From Acidobacteriota bacterium (GTDB lineage: Bacteria; Acidobacteriota; Blastocatellia; Pyrinomonadales; Pyrinomonadaceae): DNA of 41,650 nucleotides. Where the stretch lies: assembly GCA_018269075.1 (NCBI GenBank), contig JAFDVJ010000074.1, positions 1-41,650 of the forward strand, read 5' to 3'. This document shows positions 23,020-31,073 of the stretch, piece by piece; positions within the stretch are counted from its first letter, which is position 1, and each line of letters begins with the position of its first letter. The translations under genes and the position numbers were made by a program. A model generated the notes under the pieces. It did no database searches. It saw nothing but the letters and a program-made list of their open reading frames with translations, and had not been told where the DNA came from.

Positions 23020-24177
23020 TTATTCGACGACCCGCAGGATAAAGCATTTCAGATAATGGGTTTCGGGCATTCCCAGAAGCACCGGATGGTCTTTCGCCTG
23101 CATCCGTTTTTCGACCAGATGAGCGCGCCGCCGGGCGTCGCGCAGAGCCTGCTGGAGAGTGTCGAGAAAAAGCTCCTCGGTAAAGTGAAACGAACAGCTG
23201 CAGGTCACGAGAATCCCGTCCTGATTCAATAATTTCAAAGCCCGCAGGTTGATTTCGCGGTAGCCGCGGACCGCCGCGTGGAGCGCCTTGCGGTTTTTCA
23301 CGAAGGCCGGCGGATCGAGCACGATCGTGTCGAATCTTGCTCCCGCCTTTTCGTAATCGCGGAGCGCGTCGAAGACGTTGGCGGTCTCGAATTCGACGTT
23401 TTTCAGCTCGTTCAGTTCGGCGTTGCGCCGGCCGAGCGCGACCGCTTCGTCCGAGATGTCGAGCGCCGTCACCCGTTCGCAGACGCGCGCGAGATTGAGC
23501 GCGAAGCCGCCGTTAAAGGTAAAGCAGTCGAGCGCGCGGCCGAAGGCGTAATCGCGGACGGCGCGGTGATTTTCGCGCTGGTCGAGAAACGAGCCGGTTT
23601 TCTGGCCGGCGAGCGGCGTCACGAAAAATTTCACCCCGTCCTGTTCGATGACGATCTCGTCGGGCGGCGCGCCGGCGAGCACGCCGGTCTGGAGCGGCAG
23701 CTTTTCGAGCAGCCGGACCTTGACGTCGTTGCGCTCGACCACCGCGGTCGGCGAAAACTCCTCGCAAAGGAGATCGACGAAGACTTCCTTCAGCTTTTCC
23801 GTGCCCTGCGCGAGCGTCTGGATGACGAAGACGCCGTTGTAGTCGTCGACCGTCAGCGACGGGATCAGGTCGCCCTCGGAATTGACCAGCCGGCGGGCGT
23901 TCGTGCCGGCGTTCGGCGGGCGGCGGCGGGCGGCGGCGCGAAGCTTCGCGCGCCAGAATTCACGGTCGACGGTTTCATTGCCGGTCGTGAAGAACCGGAG
24001 CGCGATTTCCGACGAATCGCTGTAAAAGGCCTGCCCGACCGGATTTTTAGCCTCGTCGAAGACGGTCACGACGTCGCCGCCCGCGGCGTCCGTTTTTTGG
24101 AGGTCGCTTTTGTAAATCCAGAGATGGCCGGCGCGGACGCGTTTCGCTCCGCGCGTCGTCACGAATGCTTTTTTCAT
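23020..24177 (-). CDS. rlmI: Class I rRNA methyltransferase, RlmI-like
   Basis: A 385-residue S-adenosylmethionine-dependent methyltransferase. The N-terminal PUA-type domain begins KKAFVTTRGAKRVRAGHLWIYKSDL. A middle beta-barrel follows, then the Rossmann core: GQKTGSFLDQRENHRAV, ALDCFTFNGGFALNLA (SAM motif I), VTALDISDEAV, FDTIVLDPPAFVKNRKA (motif IV, with the DPPAF that precedes the target base) and LVTCSCSFHFTEELF, with the Cys expected for m5C chemistry. This matches E. coli RlmI (YccW), which makes m5C1962 in 23S rRNA; the exact target here is inferred. It forms a single-gene unit convergent with ctpA. Confidence 0.9.
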   Translation of the reverse strand: MKKAFVTTRGAKRVRAGHLWIYKSDLQKTDAAGGDVVTVFDEAKNPVGQAFYSDSSEIALRFFTTGNETVDREFWRAKLRAAARRRPPNAGTNARRLVNSEGDLIPSLTVDDYNGVFVIQTLAQGTEKLKEVFVDLLCEEFSPTAVVERNDVKVRLLEKLPLQTGVLAGAPPDEIVIEQDGVKFFVTPLAGQKTGSFLDQRENHRAVRDYAFGRALDCFTFNGGFALNLARVCERVTALDISDEAVALGRRNAELNELKNVEFETANVFDALRDYEKAGARFDTIVLDPPAFVKNRKALHAAVRGYREINLRALKLLNQDGILVTCSCSFHFTEELFLDTLQQALRDARRRAHLVEKRMQAKDHPVLLGMPETHYLKCFILRVVE

Positions 24178-24362
24178 CAGGATAGAATTTAACCGATCGT
24201 GAATTTTTTCGCCAATTCGCGGTTCTTTTCGGGGCGCGGGGTGGTCTCCGGGCGAAATTGGTTATATTCTGTCATTAGGGGCGGTTAAGTTTCTACGACG
24301 GGGATGTTTAAGGCCTCGCCGGCCGTCGGGAAAGCGGCTCCGCCGGCGGAGGTTAAATTCCT

Positions 24363-24391
24363 TTGACAATTTACTCGGGCTTTTAGAAAAT
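24363..24391 (+). promoter_or_regulatory. Candidate promoter of pfkA
   Basis: A perfect -35 TTGACA (24363-24368), a 17-bp spacer and a weak -10 GAAAAT (24386-24391). It lies in the divergent gap before pfkA; the gap 24178-24362 shows nothing else I can support. Confidence 0.5.
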
Positions 24392-24439
24392 TTCGGCTCT
24401 CTATTGTAAAATACATTTTTTGCTTTGCTAACTTCTAAT

Positions 24440-25525
24440 ATGTACAAACAAATCGGAATCTTAACCGGCGGCGGCGACGCCCCCGGCCTGAACGCGGTGA
24501 TCCGCGCGATCGTCAAGACGGCGATCGGCGAATTCGGTATGAAATGCATCGGCATCGAGGACAGTTTCGAGGGAATTTTAGGCGAAACTCATACCGTCAA
24601 GCTCAATCTCAAGGCCGTCAGCGGCATCCTGCCGCGCGGCGGAACGATCCTCGGAACCCGTAACCGCGGCAGCTTCACGAAGGTCGTCGACGGCAAAACG
24701 ATCATCCCGGAGATGCCGATCGACGAAGCGCTCGAAAATCTGAAAAAGCTCGACATCGAAGCGCTCATCGTGATCGGCGGCGAAGGCACGCTGGCGATCG
24801 CCGAACAGTTCAACAAGCGCAGTTTTCCGGTCATCGGCGTACCGAAAACGATCGACAACGATCTCTCGGCGACCGAGCTGACGTTCGGTTTTATGACCGC
24901 GATCGACATCGCGACCGAAGCGCTCGACCGGCTCCATACGACGGCCGCGTCGCACGACCGGGTGATGATCCTCGAAGTGATGGGCCGCAACACCGGCTGG
25001 ATCGCGCTCCACGCCGGAATGGCCGGCAGCGCCGACGTCATTCTGATCCCCGAGATTCCGTTTTCGTTCGATTCGATGCTCGACAAGATCCGGCAGCGCG
25101 AGAAAACGGGGTCGCGCTTTACGAACATCGTCGTCGCCGAGGGCGCGGTCGAGGTCGGTACGCAGCCGATCTATATGGACAAGGAAGCGCTCCGGCTCGG
25201 CGGCGTCGGCAGCCATCTGCGGCGGCGCGTCGAGGCCGAAACCGGCAAGGAATCGCGCTGCGTCGTGCTCGGTCATCTCCAGCGCGGCGGCAGCCCGAAC
25301 GCCTTCGACCGGATGCTCGGGACGAACTTCGGCGCCAACGCGGTCCGCGCGCTGGCCAACGGGCAGACCGGCAAAATGGTCGCCCTCAAGGCCGGCGAGG
25401 TGATCACCGTGCCGCTCGCCGACGCGGTCAAGAATCTCAAGAACGTCTCGGTCGACGGCCAGCTCGTCCGGACGGCGCGCGACATCGGCATTTCTTTTGC
25501 CGCGCCGAACGAATCGAAACTTTAA
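24440..25525 (+). CDS. pfkA: 6-phosphofructokinase, group III type
   Basis: A 361-residue glycolytic enzyme that phosphorylates fructose 6-phosphate. GILTGGGDAPGLNAVIRAIV binds the phosphoryl donor, and LGTRNRGSF, IGGEGTLAIA (residues 112-121) and PKTIDNDLSATELTFGF (135 on) form the active site. The Gly of GGEG at the position where PPi-dependent enzymes have Asp points to ATP, but the Lys of PKTIDND is the residue seen in PPi-dependent enzymes; this mix occurs in actinobacterial-type ATP enzymes. The ATG at 24440 starts the first beta strand; a TTG at 24425 is possible. No Shine-Dalgarno is visible. A heptamer palindrome and greA follow. Confidence 0.94.
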   Translation: MYKQIGILTGGGDAPGLNAVIRAIVKTAIGEFGMKCIGIEDSFEGILGETHTVKLNLKAVSGILPRGGTILGTRNRGSFTKVVDGKTIIPEMPIDEALENLKKLDIEALIVIGGEGTLAIAEQFNKRSFPVIGVPKTIDNDLSATELTFGFMTAIDIATEALDRLHTTAASHDRVMILEVMGRNTGWIALHAGMAGSADVILIPEIPFSFDSMLDKIRQREKTGSRFTNIVVAEGAVEVGTQPIYMDKEALRLGGVGSHLRRRVEAETGKESRCVVLGHLQRGGSPNAFDRMLGTNFGANAVRALANGQTGKMVALKAGEVITVPLADAVKNLKNVSVDGQLVRTARDIGISFAAPNESKL

Positions 25526-25529
25526 ATGG

Positions 25530-25618
25530 TCTTGAGTCTGAAGTCCTGAGTCTGGAGCCGGTCGATTTCAGAAACGACCGGTTGACTTTGGACTTAAGAC
25601 TAAAGACTCTAGACTAGA
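25530..25618. repeat. GACTTAA heptamer palindrome, copy 1
   Basis: Left arm 25530-25557 (GAGTCTG, AAGTCCT, GAGTCTG units) and right arm 25582-25618 (GACTTTG, GACTTAA, GACTAAA, GACTCTA units). At the centre is a perfect 7-bp hairpin, CCGGTCG (25558-25564) with CGACCGG (25575-25581). The whole pfkA-greA gap is thus one long imperfect palindrome. Related units recur near 37.8-37.95 kb. Confidence 0.88.
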
Positions 25619-25623
25619 AGAAT

Positions 25624-26094
25624 ATGGAATCAGTCAGAAAAAAATTACAGGACGAACTCGCCGCGCTCGAAGACGAACTTCACTTCAAGCTGCCGCGGGA
25701 GATTCAAAAAGCCAGGGAATTCGGGGATTTGCGTGAAAACGCGGAATACAAGGCGGCGCTCGAGCGGCAGTCGATCGTGCAGGCGCGGATCGCGCAGGTC
25801 CGGCAGCGGCTCGGCGAGGTCGAATCAATCGACATTTCGAAACTTCCGACCGACCGGGTCGCCTACGGCTCGACGGTCGTGCTTTACGACATCGACACGG
25901 AGGAAAAAATCACCTACCGGCTCGTCACGAGCGAGGAAAGCGATCCCGAAAACGGCAAGATTTCGACCGTTTCGCCGATCGGACAGGCCTTGATGGGCCG
26001 CGAAGAGGGCGACGCGGTCAAGGTCAAAACGCCGAAGGGCTTTCGCAATTTCGAGATTTACAGATTGACGACGATTCACGAGGGAGAAGATTAA
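25624..26094 (+). CDS. greA: Transcription elongation factor GreA
   Basis: A 156-residue factor that enters the RNA polymerase secondary channel and promotes cleavage of backtracked RNA. The N-terminal coiled coil contains GDLRENAEYKAALERQ, with the tip acidic residues Asp and Glu intact (the usual form is GDLSENAEY). The C-terminal FKBP-like domain has STVVLYDIDTEEKITYRLV and SPIGQALMGREEGD. The length is standard. The ATG follows AGAAG. It is separated from pfkA by a heptamer palindrome and from the next gene by another one, so co-transcription with either is uncertain. Confidence 0.97.
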   Translation: MESVRKKLQDELAALEDELHFKLPREIQKAREFGDLRENAEYKAALERQSIVQARIAQVRQRLGEVESIDISKLPTDRVAYGSTVVLYDIDTEEKITYRLVTSEESDPENGKISTVSPIGQALMGREEGDAVKVKTPKGFRNFEIYRLTTIHEGED

Positions 26095-26096
26095 AA

Positions 26097-26160
26097 GCGG
26101 GCGGCGGGCGGAGAGCGGAGAGACCGTAAACTCGCCGCTTGACGCTCGCCGCTCTTCACT
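26097..26160. repeat. GCGGGCG heptamer palindrome
   Basis: Left arm units GCGGGCG, GCGGGCG, GAGAGCG, GAGAGAC; right arm units TCGCCGC, TTGACGC, TCGCCGC, TCTTCAC. It starts right after the greA stop codon and ends 8 nt before the next start codon, again taking the place of the ribosome binding site. Confidence 0.8.
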
Positions 26161-26168
26161 CAAAAAAA

Positions 26169-26813
26169 ATGTTTGGAGCGAGCATCGGACGGGGAGCAAT
26201 GCGGATCATCAACGCGATGGTGCGCGGGTTGGCGTCCGCCGGCGTCCATCCGAACATCCTGACGACGATCGGCGTGCTGATCAATCTCGGCTGCGGTCTG
26301 TTGTTCGGGATCGGCGAATTTTTCTGGGCGGGGATCGTGCTGATCGTCGCCAACCTGTTCGATATGCTCGACGGCAACGTCGCGCGGCTGACCGGCAACG
26401 TGACGCGGTTCGGCGGCTTTCTCGATTCGTCGCTCGACCGCGTTTCGGATATGGTCTGCTTTCTCGGGATAATGCTGTTTTACGCGTCGAACACGCCGCA
26501 GCATTCGATTCTCAACGTCTTTCTCGCCGGCGCGGGCTGGATCGGTTCGGTGATGGTCTCGTACACGACCGCCCGTTCGGAAGCGCTCGGCGTCAAGGCG
26601 AACGTCGGTTTTCTGCAGCGGCCCGAGCGGATCGTCCTCTTCATCATCGGCGCGCTTTCGACCTGGGACTGGAACTCGAACTTCTTCCTGTTCAACCGGA
26701 TGCCGCAGGTTTTGTGGGTGCTCGCGGTCGGCTCGATCTGGACGTTCGTGCACCGGATGTTTTTTATCTGGAAGGAGTTTCGCCGGCTCGAGGCGGAACA
26801 GGACGGAGAGTGA
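26169..26813 (+). CDS. CDP-alcohol phosphatidyltransferase family protein
   Basis: A 214-residue integral membrane enzyme that joins a CDP-linked lipid to an alcohol such as glycerol 3-phosphate or inositol phosphate. The full CAP motif DxxDGxxARx8GxxxDxxxD is present, with Asp65, Asp68, Gly69, Ala72, Arg73, Gly82, Asp86 and Asp90. Five to six membrane helices are visible. Before the motif, GVHPNILTTIGVLINL is a typical N-terminal region. The acceptor is uncertain: it could be PgsA-like or, by analogy with actinobacterial enzymes with GVxPNxLT, PIP-synthase-like. The ATG at 26169 is the first in the homologous region. A small PGPGW-like membrane gene follows after 21 nt. Confidence 0.88.
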   Translation: MFGASIGRGAMRIINAMVRGLASAGVHPNILTTIGVLINLGCGLLFGIGEFFWAGIVLIVANLFDMLDGNVARLTGNVTRFGGFLDSSLDRVSDMVCFLGIMLFYASNTPQHSILNVFLAGAGWIGSVMVSYTTARSEALGVKANVGFLQRPERIVLFIIGALSTWDWNSNFFLFNRMPQVLWVLAVGSIWTFVHRMFFIWKEFRRLEAEQDGE

Positions 26814-26834
26814 TTTTGTTACGGAAAAGGGTGT

Positions 26835-27260
26835 ATGGAATGGCTTTCTAAATTTTGGACGACTTTGTCGTGGGGACAGATCGGGCTCGGGGTGGGGTTG
26901 TTCTTTCTTTCGCTCGGCTTCAGTTTCCTGTCGATCGGGATCGTCATCGTCAAGGTTCCCGAAAATTATTTCAGCTCGCATTATGAACGCGATTTTCTGC
27001 CCGGCAGTCCGTTTCTGATCCGCTGGGGCGTGGTCATCCTGAAAAATATTTTCGGCGTGATTCTGGTGCTGATCGGCATTGTCCTGTCGCTGCCCGGCGT
27101 TCCGGGGCAGGGCATTCTGACGATCCTGACCGGCCTGATAATGATCGACATCCCCGGCAAGCGGCCGTGGGAGGCGCGCATCATCAAACGGCCCGTCGTT
27201 CTGGCGGCGGTCAACAATTTACGGGCGAAATACAACAAACCTCCGCTGATTTTAGATTAA
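26835..27260 (+). CDS. PGPGW-like small membrane protein
   Basis: A 141-residue membrane protein with two long hydrophobic segments in the first half (IGLGVGLFFLSLGFSFLSIG) and a second hairpin, GVVILKNIFGVILVLIGIVL, running into SLPGVPGQGILTILTGLIMI. The PGxPGxG turn between the last two helices is the hallmark of the PGPGW/TIGR02611-type putative transmembrane family, whose function is unknown. The C-terminus is basic. It begins after an AAGGG site and is followed after 1 nt by the next gene, so the phosphatidyltransferase and the two following small genes probably share a transcript. Confidence 0.75.
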   Translation: MEWLSKFWTTLSWGQIGLGVGLFFLSLGFSFLSIGIVIVKVPENYFSSHYERDFLPGSPFLIRWGVVILKNIFGVILVLIGIVLSLPGVPGQGILTILTGLIMIDIPGKRPWEARIIKRPVVLAAVNNLRAKYNKPPLILD

Positions 27261-27261
27261 A

Positions 27262-27552
27262 ATGGGACTTTTCGACATATTTTCACGCAAAAAGAAAGCG
27301 CCGACCGAAAGAGAAAGACGGGAGTTTTTGCTGAAAAACGGCAGAATCACCGAGGGCACCATCATCGATTCCGACACCCATTCGAACGGCGACGAGATCG
27401 TTTATTATTTTTACACAATTCACGGCGTCGATTTCGAATCGAGCGACCACCTGACCGAGGAGCAGAAACAGAATCCGCTCAAATACGCGCCGGGGGCCAA
27501 AGTGAGCATTCGATTCGACCCGAAAAACCACGGGAATTCAGTTCTCGATTAA
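27262..27552 (+). CDS. Small DUF3592-like protein
   Basis: A 96-residue protein. After a basic N-terminus (FSRKKKAPTERERRE) comes a short beta-rich domain, GRITEGTIIDSDTHSNGDEI, YYFYTIHGVDFESSDHL, then PGAKVSIRFDPKNHGNSVL. The pattern of 'G..a.G.v....' followed by a Y-x-F strand and '..G..v.v.YdP.nP..s.l' matches DUF3592 and similar beta-barrel modules; there is no membrane helix. Its role is unknown. It is sandwiched between a membrane protein (1-nt gap) and accC (6-nt gap), so it is co-transcribed. Confidence 0.75.
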   Translation: MGLFDIFSRKKKAPTERERREFLLKNGRITEGTIIDSDTHSNGDEIVYYFYTIHGVDFESSDHLTEEQKQNPLKYAPGAKVSIRFDPKNHGNSVLD

Positions 27553-27558
27553 AAATTT

Positions 27559-29073
27559 ATGTTTAAGAAAATCTTAATTGCCAATCGCGGTGAGATCGCC
27601 TGCCGGGTGATCCGTGCGTGCCGCGAGATGAAAATCAAAACCGTCGCGGTCTATTCCGAGGCGGACAGAAACGCGCTTCACGTCAGAATGGCCGACGAAG
27701 CCTATCTGATCGGCGCGCCGCCCTCGGCGGAAAGTTATCTCCGCTGGGAAAAGATCATCGACGTCGCCAAAAAATCGGGCGCCGAGGCGATCCATCCGGG
27801 TTACGGCTTTTTGTCGGAAAACGCGGACTTTGTCCGTCACGTGACCGCCGAAGGCATCACCTTTATCGGGCCGCCGCCGGAAGCGATGGAGGCGATGGGC
27901 GGCAAGATTTCGGCCCGCCTGATCGCGATCGACGCCGGCGTGCCGGTCGTTCCGGGCACGACCGAACCGCTCAAGTCCTACGAGGACGCCCTCGAAACCG
28001 CCCGCCGATTCGGGTATCCGGTGATGCTCAAGGCGTCGGCCGGCGGCGGCGGCAAGGGAATGCGGCTCGTCGAGCGCGAAGAGGATCTCAAATCGCTGCT
28101 CGAAACCGCGCAGAGCGAGGCCCGGGCGAGCTTCGGCGACGACGCCGTCTACGTCGAAAAAGCGGTCGTCCGGCCGCGCCACATCGAGATTCAGGTCTTT
28201 TCCGACACGCACGGCAACCACGTTTACCTCGGCGAGCGCGAATGTTCGATCCAGCGCCGCCATCAGAAAGTCATCGAGGAATGTCCGTCGCCGATCAACG
28301 ATCCGGAACTGCGCCGGCAGATGGGCGAATGCGCCGTCAAGGTCGCCGCCGCGGTCGATTACGTCGGCGCCGGGACGGTCGAATTTCTCGTTTCCGACCT
28401 CGACCGCTCGTTCTACTATCTCGAAATGAACACGCGGCTGCAGGTCGAGCATCCGGTCACCGAGCTCGTCACCGGCATCGACCTCGTCCGCGAGCAGATC
28501 CGCGTCGCGTGGGGCGAAAAGCTCTCGTTCACGCAGGAAGACGTCAAGCTGCGCGGTCACGCGATCGAATGCCGTGTCTACGCCGAAGATCCGGACAGCA
28601 ACTTTATGCCGTCGCCCGGCAAGATCACGCGGCTCCGCCTGCCGCAGGGCAGCGGCGTCCGCGACGACGGCGGCATCTACGAGGGCTCGGAAATCTCGAT
28701 CTACTACGATCCGATGATCTCGAAATTCGCCGTCTACGGCCGCGACCGCGCCGAGGCGCTCGACCGGATGCGGCGCGCGCTCCGCGAGTACGAGGTCGGC
28801 GGCATCAAGACGACGCTGCCGTTTTTCCGCGAAGTCGCCGAGGACGAGGAATTTATCGAGGGCCGGCTCGACACAGGCTTTATCCCGCGCTTCAACGCCC
28901 GCAAAAAGGCCAAAGAGCTCGACGAAACCGAGCGCGATCTGGCGCTGATCGCGGCGGCGCTGGCTTTTTCGGCCAAAGCTCCGGAGAGCTCGACGAACGG
29001 TCACTCGAACGGCCGTCAGTTTTCGAGCTGGCTCCTGACCGGCCGCAACGGCTCGGTCGCGCATCTGATCTAA
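27559..29073 (+). CDS. accC: Biotin carboxylase (acetyl/propionyl-CoA carboxylase)
   Basis: A 504-residue ATP-grasp enzyme that carboxylates biotin on its carrier protein. FKKILIANRGEIACRVIRAC is the N-terminal domain start; LKASAGGGGKGMRLV binds ATP; ERECSIQRRHQKVIEE, YLEMNTRLQVEHPVTE and GHAIECRVYAEDP are active-site and biotin-binding segments. It is ~50 residues longer than E. coli AccC (about 449), with a C-terminal tail (residues ~455-504, rich in Ala, Ser and Asn), but has no biotinyl domain. The carrier and carboxyltransferase genes are not in the window, so the substrate (acetyl- or propionyl-CoA) is open. It ends the co-directional run that starts at pfkA. Confidence 0.95.
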   Translation: MFKKILIANRGEIACRVIRACREMKIKTVAVYSEADRNALHVRMADEAYLIGAPPSAESYLRWEKIIDVAKKSGAEAIHPGYGFLSENADFVRHVTAEGITFIGPPPEAMEAMGGKISARLIAIDAGVPVVPGTTEPLKSYEDALETARRFGYPVMLKASAGGGGKGMRLVEREEDLKSLLETAQSEARASFGDDAVYVEKAVVRPRHIEIQVFSDTHGNHVYLGERECSIQRRHQKVIEECPSPINDPELRRQMGECAVKVAAAVDYVGAGTVEFLVSDLDRSFYYLEMNTRLQVEHPVTELVTGIDLVREQIRVAWGEKLSFTQEDVKLRGHAIECRVYAEDPDSNFMPSPGKITRLRLPQGSGVRDDGGIYEGSEISIYYDPMISKFAVYGRDRAEALDRMRRALREYEVGGIKTTLPFFREVAEDEEFIEGRLDTGFIPRFNARKKAKELDETERDLALIAAALAFSAKAPESSTNGHSNGRQFSSWLLTGRNGSVAHLI

Positions 29074-29099
29074 GGTTAAATTAGGGAGAGGTTTTGTTT

Positions 29100-29309
29100 A
29101 TGGAAGAATTTTTGAAGACCCTGATGGGGAAAAAGATCGACGTTTCCTGCGGTTCGAACGCGTCCTTCCGGGGCGACGTGATGGACGTCAAAAGCGGCAT
29201 CCTGTTTTTGCGCGACGACGACGAAAAGGTCGCCTACGTGGCGATCGACAAGATCGCCGTCATCTGCGAGGTCCGGGAACATCAATCGCGGCCCGGTTTC
29301 GTGAGCTGA
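29100..29309 (+). CDS. Small MM0924-type protein
   Basis: A 69-residue protein, MEEFLKTLMGKKIDVSCGSN, then ASFRGDVMDVKSGILFLRDD, EKVAYVAIDKIAVICEV. The five-strand pattern resembles an Sm-like (LSm) barrel and I recall it as the MM0924 family, found in archaea and scattered bacteria; function is unknown. The ATG at 29100 is chosen because the GGGAGAGG site lies 8 nt upstream; a TTG at 29094 would be too close to it. It follows accC by 26 nt and has its own terminator, so it ends that operon. Confidence 0.75.
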   Translation: MEEFLKTLMGKKIDVSCGSNASFRGDVMDVKSGILFLRDDDEKVAYVAIDKIAVICEVREHQSRPGFVS

Positions 29310-29330
29310 AGCCGGATCGAAGTCAGGGAA

Positions 29331-29370
29331 AAAGGCCCGTCGCCGAACATTCGGCGGCGGGCCTTTGATA
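29331..29370. terminator. Terminator after the MM0924-type gene
   Basis: AAAGGCCCGTCGCCGA (29331-29346), an ACAT loop, then TCGGCGGCGGGCCTTT (29351-29366), a 16-bp stem with one G-T pair. It separates this gene from the convergent NlpC/P60 gene. The T-run is short. Confidence 0.8.
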
Positions 29371-29387
29371 TTTCGCGGGCGGCGGAA

Positions 29388-30104
29388 TTATTTGACCATC
29401 GCGTAATCGGCCGGGATCCGGCGAAAACCGACGATCCGTTTTTCCCAGTAGCCCTTGAACGGCGAGTAGGTGATGCCCTTGCTCGACGAGGCCTGATAAA
29501 AGCCGTTTTCATCGGCGACGATGCCCATATGGCCGAGCTTGTTGAAGAAGACGAGCGTCCCGAACTTGAAGCGGTCGTCGCCGTAAACCGGCTCGAAGGT
29601 CGACCACAGCGAACGCGCGCTGGCGCGGGTGAAGGGCATTCCGGCGTCGCGGAAGACGCTCCAGACAAAGCCCGAGCAGTCGTAGCGGTTCGGGCCGGTC
29701 GAGCCGTAAAGATAGGGAATTCCGAGCTTGGACTGGATCGATTCGAGCAGCCGCTGGTTGGTCGTCGGCGCGTAACTGAGCCGCGGGTTCGACATCAGCA
29801 TCGAATTGGTCGGCTGAAGCGAACTGGTCGGCTGGGTCGAGGCGGTGTTTTTGACGAGCGGTTTCTGGGCGTTGGGCTGGCCGACGACGATGATCTGGTT
29901 GGTCAGCGTCGGGCGCGACGAGACGGTGGTGACGGGCGACGACAGGACGGTGCGTTTGAGCCGATCGGTCGAATTCTGGACGCTGGTCGGCTGGCTCTCG
30001 GGGGTGGTCACGATTCTCGAACGGGTCTGGGCGCCGGCGACGGCGACGAGCAGGAGAATGGCGGACAGACACAGCGAGATACACAAACGGTTTTTTAAAA
30101 TCAT
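29388..30104 (-). CDS. Secreted NlpC/P60-family peptidoglycan hydrolase
   Basis: A 238-residue protein. The signal peptide is NRLCISLCLSAILLLVAVAG. A Thr/Ser/Gln-rich linker without clear fold (about 30-110) leads to the NlpC/P60 domain: GIPYLYGSTGPNRYDCSGFV with catalytic Cys143, and KLGHMGIVAD with His192. Family enzymes cut D-Glu-diaminopimelate bonds in peptide stems. The linker has repeated QPTS-type segments, as in envelope proteins that span periplasm or wall. The ATG at 30104 has a GGAG site ~10 nt upstream. It is a single-gene unit. Confidence 0.9.
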   Translation of the reverse strand: MILKNRLCISLCLSAILLLVAVAGAQTRSRIVTTPESQPTSVQNSTDRLKRTVLSSPVTTVSSRPTLTNQIIVVGQPNAQKPLVKNTASTQPTSSLQPTNSMLMSNPRLSYAPTTNQRLLESIQSKLGIPYLYGSTGPNRYDCSGFVWSVFRDAGMPFTRASARSLWSTFEPVYGDDRFKFGTLVFFNKLGHMGIVADENGFYQASSSKGITYSPFKGYWEKRIVGFRRIPADYAMVK

Positions 30105-30503
30105 CAAAAAATTACTCCATATTTTTATATTTAGGGGATTGTGGCCGATCGTAGATTTGATCGGGCCGGGCAAACCGGAATTTAGAATAAAGCGAAAATT
30201 AAACGGTTTTTGAACCGGTAGATTTAGCCGAAAGTCTTGAATTTATAATAAATTATTTTTGTTCTAAATATTGGTTTGCGTTATTAGTGTCGCCTAAAAG
30301 AGCGGAAATGGCAAATCGCCAAATCCATTTTACCTTTAAATGAGGTGGTTTTGGAAGATAAATTTCTCCGGCGCCGCCGAAAAAAACGGAATGGGGTCCT
30401 GGTTTCCAAGACCCCGCCGCCTCTCCTCCGCCTTTGCCGTCCTTCAGTTGTCCCGTATGTCAATAGACAGTTTCAATCAATTTTCGTTTCCAGAAAAATG
30501 AAA
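30105..30503. other. AT-rich intergenic region without gene
   Basis: About 400 bp upstream of the NlpC/P60 gene, markedly AT-richer than the coding DNA. I see no gene. A short hairpin, GGGGTC (30393-30398) with GACCCC (30410-30415), is present, with no T-run. It probably holds the NlpC/P60 promoter. Confidence 0.5.
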
Positions 30504-30533
30504 AAAGGATCGAAAAATTTTCTTCGATCCTTT
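30504..30533 (-). terminator. Terminator of erpA
   Basis: An 11-bp stem, AAAGGATCGAA (30504-30514) with TTCGATCCTTT (30523-30533). On the minus strand it is followed by TTTCATTTTTC. It lies 31 nt after the erpA stop. Confidence 0.85.
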
Positions 30534-30563
30534 CCGAATGATTGGTCGGCGCGCGCCGCTTAA

Positions 30564-30920
30564 TCAGGCCGAGAACGACGTTCCGCAGCCGCAGCCGCCG
30601 GTCGCGTTCGGGTTGTCGAACGTGAAGCCCGAGCCCATCATACTGGTCGTGTAGTCGATCGTGATGCCGTTCAGATACTGGGCCGAAAACATATCGACGA
30701 AAAGCCGGACGCCGTCCTTGTCGAGCACGAAATCGCCGCTCCGCGATTCCTCCTCGATGTTCAGGCTGTACTGGAATCCCGAACAGCCGCCCGGCACGAC
30801 GCGCACGCGAAGCCCGGCGGTTTCCGGCAAATCCTCTTCATTCGCCATAAAGTTCTTGATTTCTGAGACCGCTGACGGTGTCACGACGATCTCGACGGTC
30901 GGTGCTGCTACTGCTGACAT
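30564..30920 (-). CDS. erpA: Iron-sulfur cluster insertion protein (ErpA/IscA, HesB type)
   Basis: A 118-residue A-type Fe-S carrier. The three conserved cysteines are present: Cys46 in VPGGCSGFQY and Cys110/Cys112 in GGCGCGTSF near the C-terminus. FVDMFSAQYLNGITIDY and GFTFDNPNA are the usual family segments. It accepts clusters from the assembly machinery and delivers them to apo-enzymes such as those of isoprenoid synthesis. The gene stands alone with its own terminator. A 7-bp dyad (AGATTCG-TAAGA-CGAATCT, 30963-30981) lies ~45 nt upstream and may be a control site. Confidence 0.94.
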   Translation of the reverse strand: MSAVAAPTVEIVVTPSAVSEIKNFMANEEDLPETAGLRVRVVPGGCSGFQYSLNIEEESRSGDFVLDKDGVRLFVDMFSAQYLNGITIDYTTSMMGSGFTFDNPNATGGCGCGTSFSA

Positions 30921-31073
30921 TTATTATCTATTCTCTCCTAATAATTTATCGGTTGAAATTTCAGATTCGTAAGACGAATCTTTACTTTATTATCAATATT
31001 ACACGTCCCGGCTGAAAAAAACAACCTTCACGGGTATTCGGAGAGGCCGGCGGTTTCCCGCGAGTGCGGAAAG

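Noticed and set aside
30393..30415. Terminator at the GGGGTC/GACCCC hairpin
   Set aside because: No T-run follows on either strand and the stem is only 6 bp plus a mismatch.
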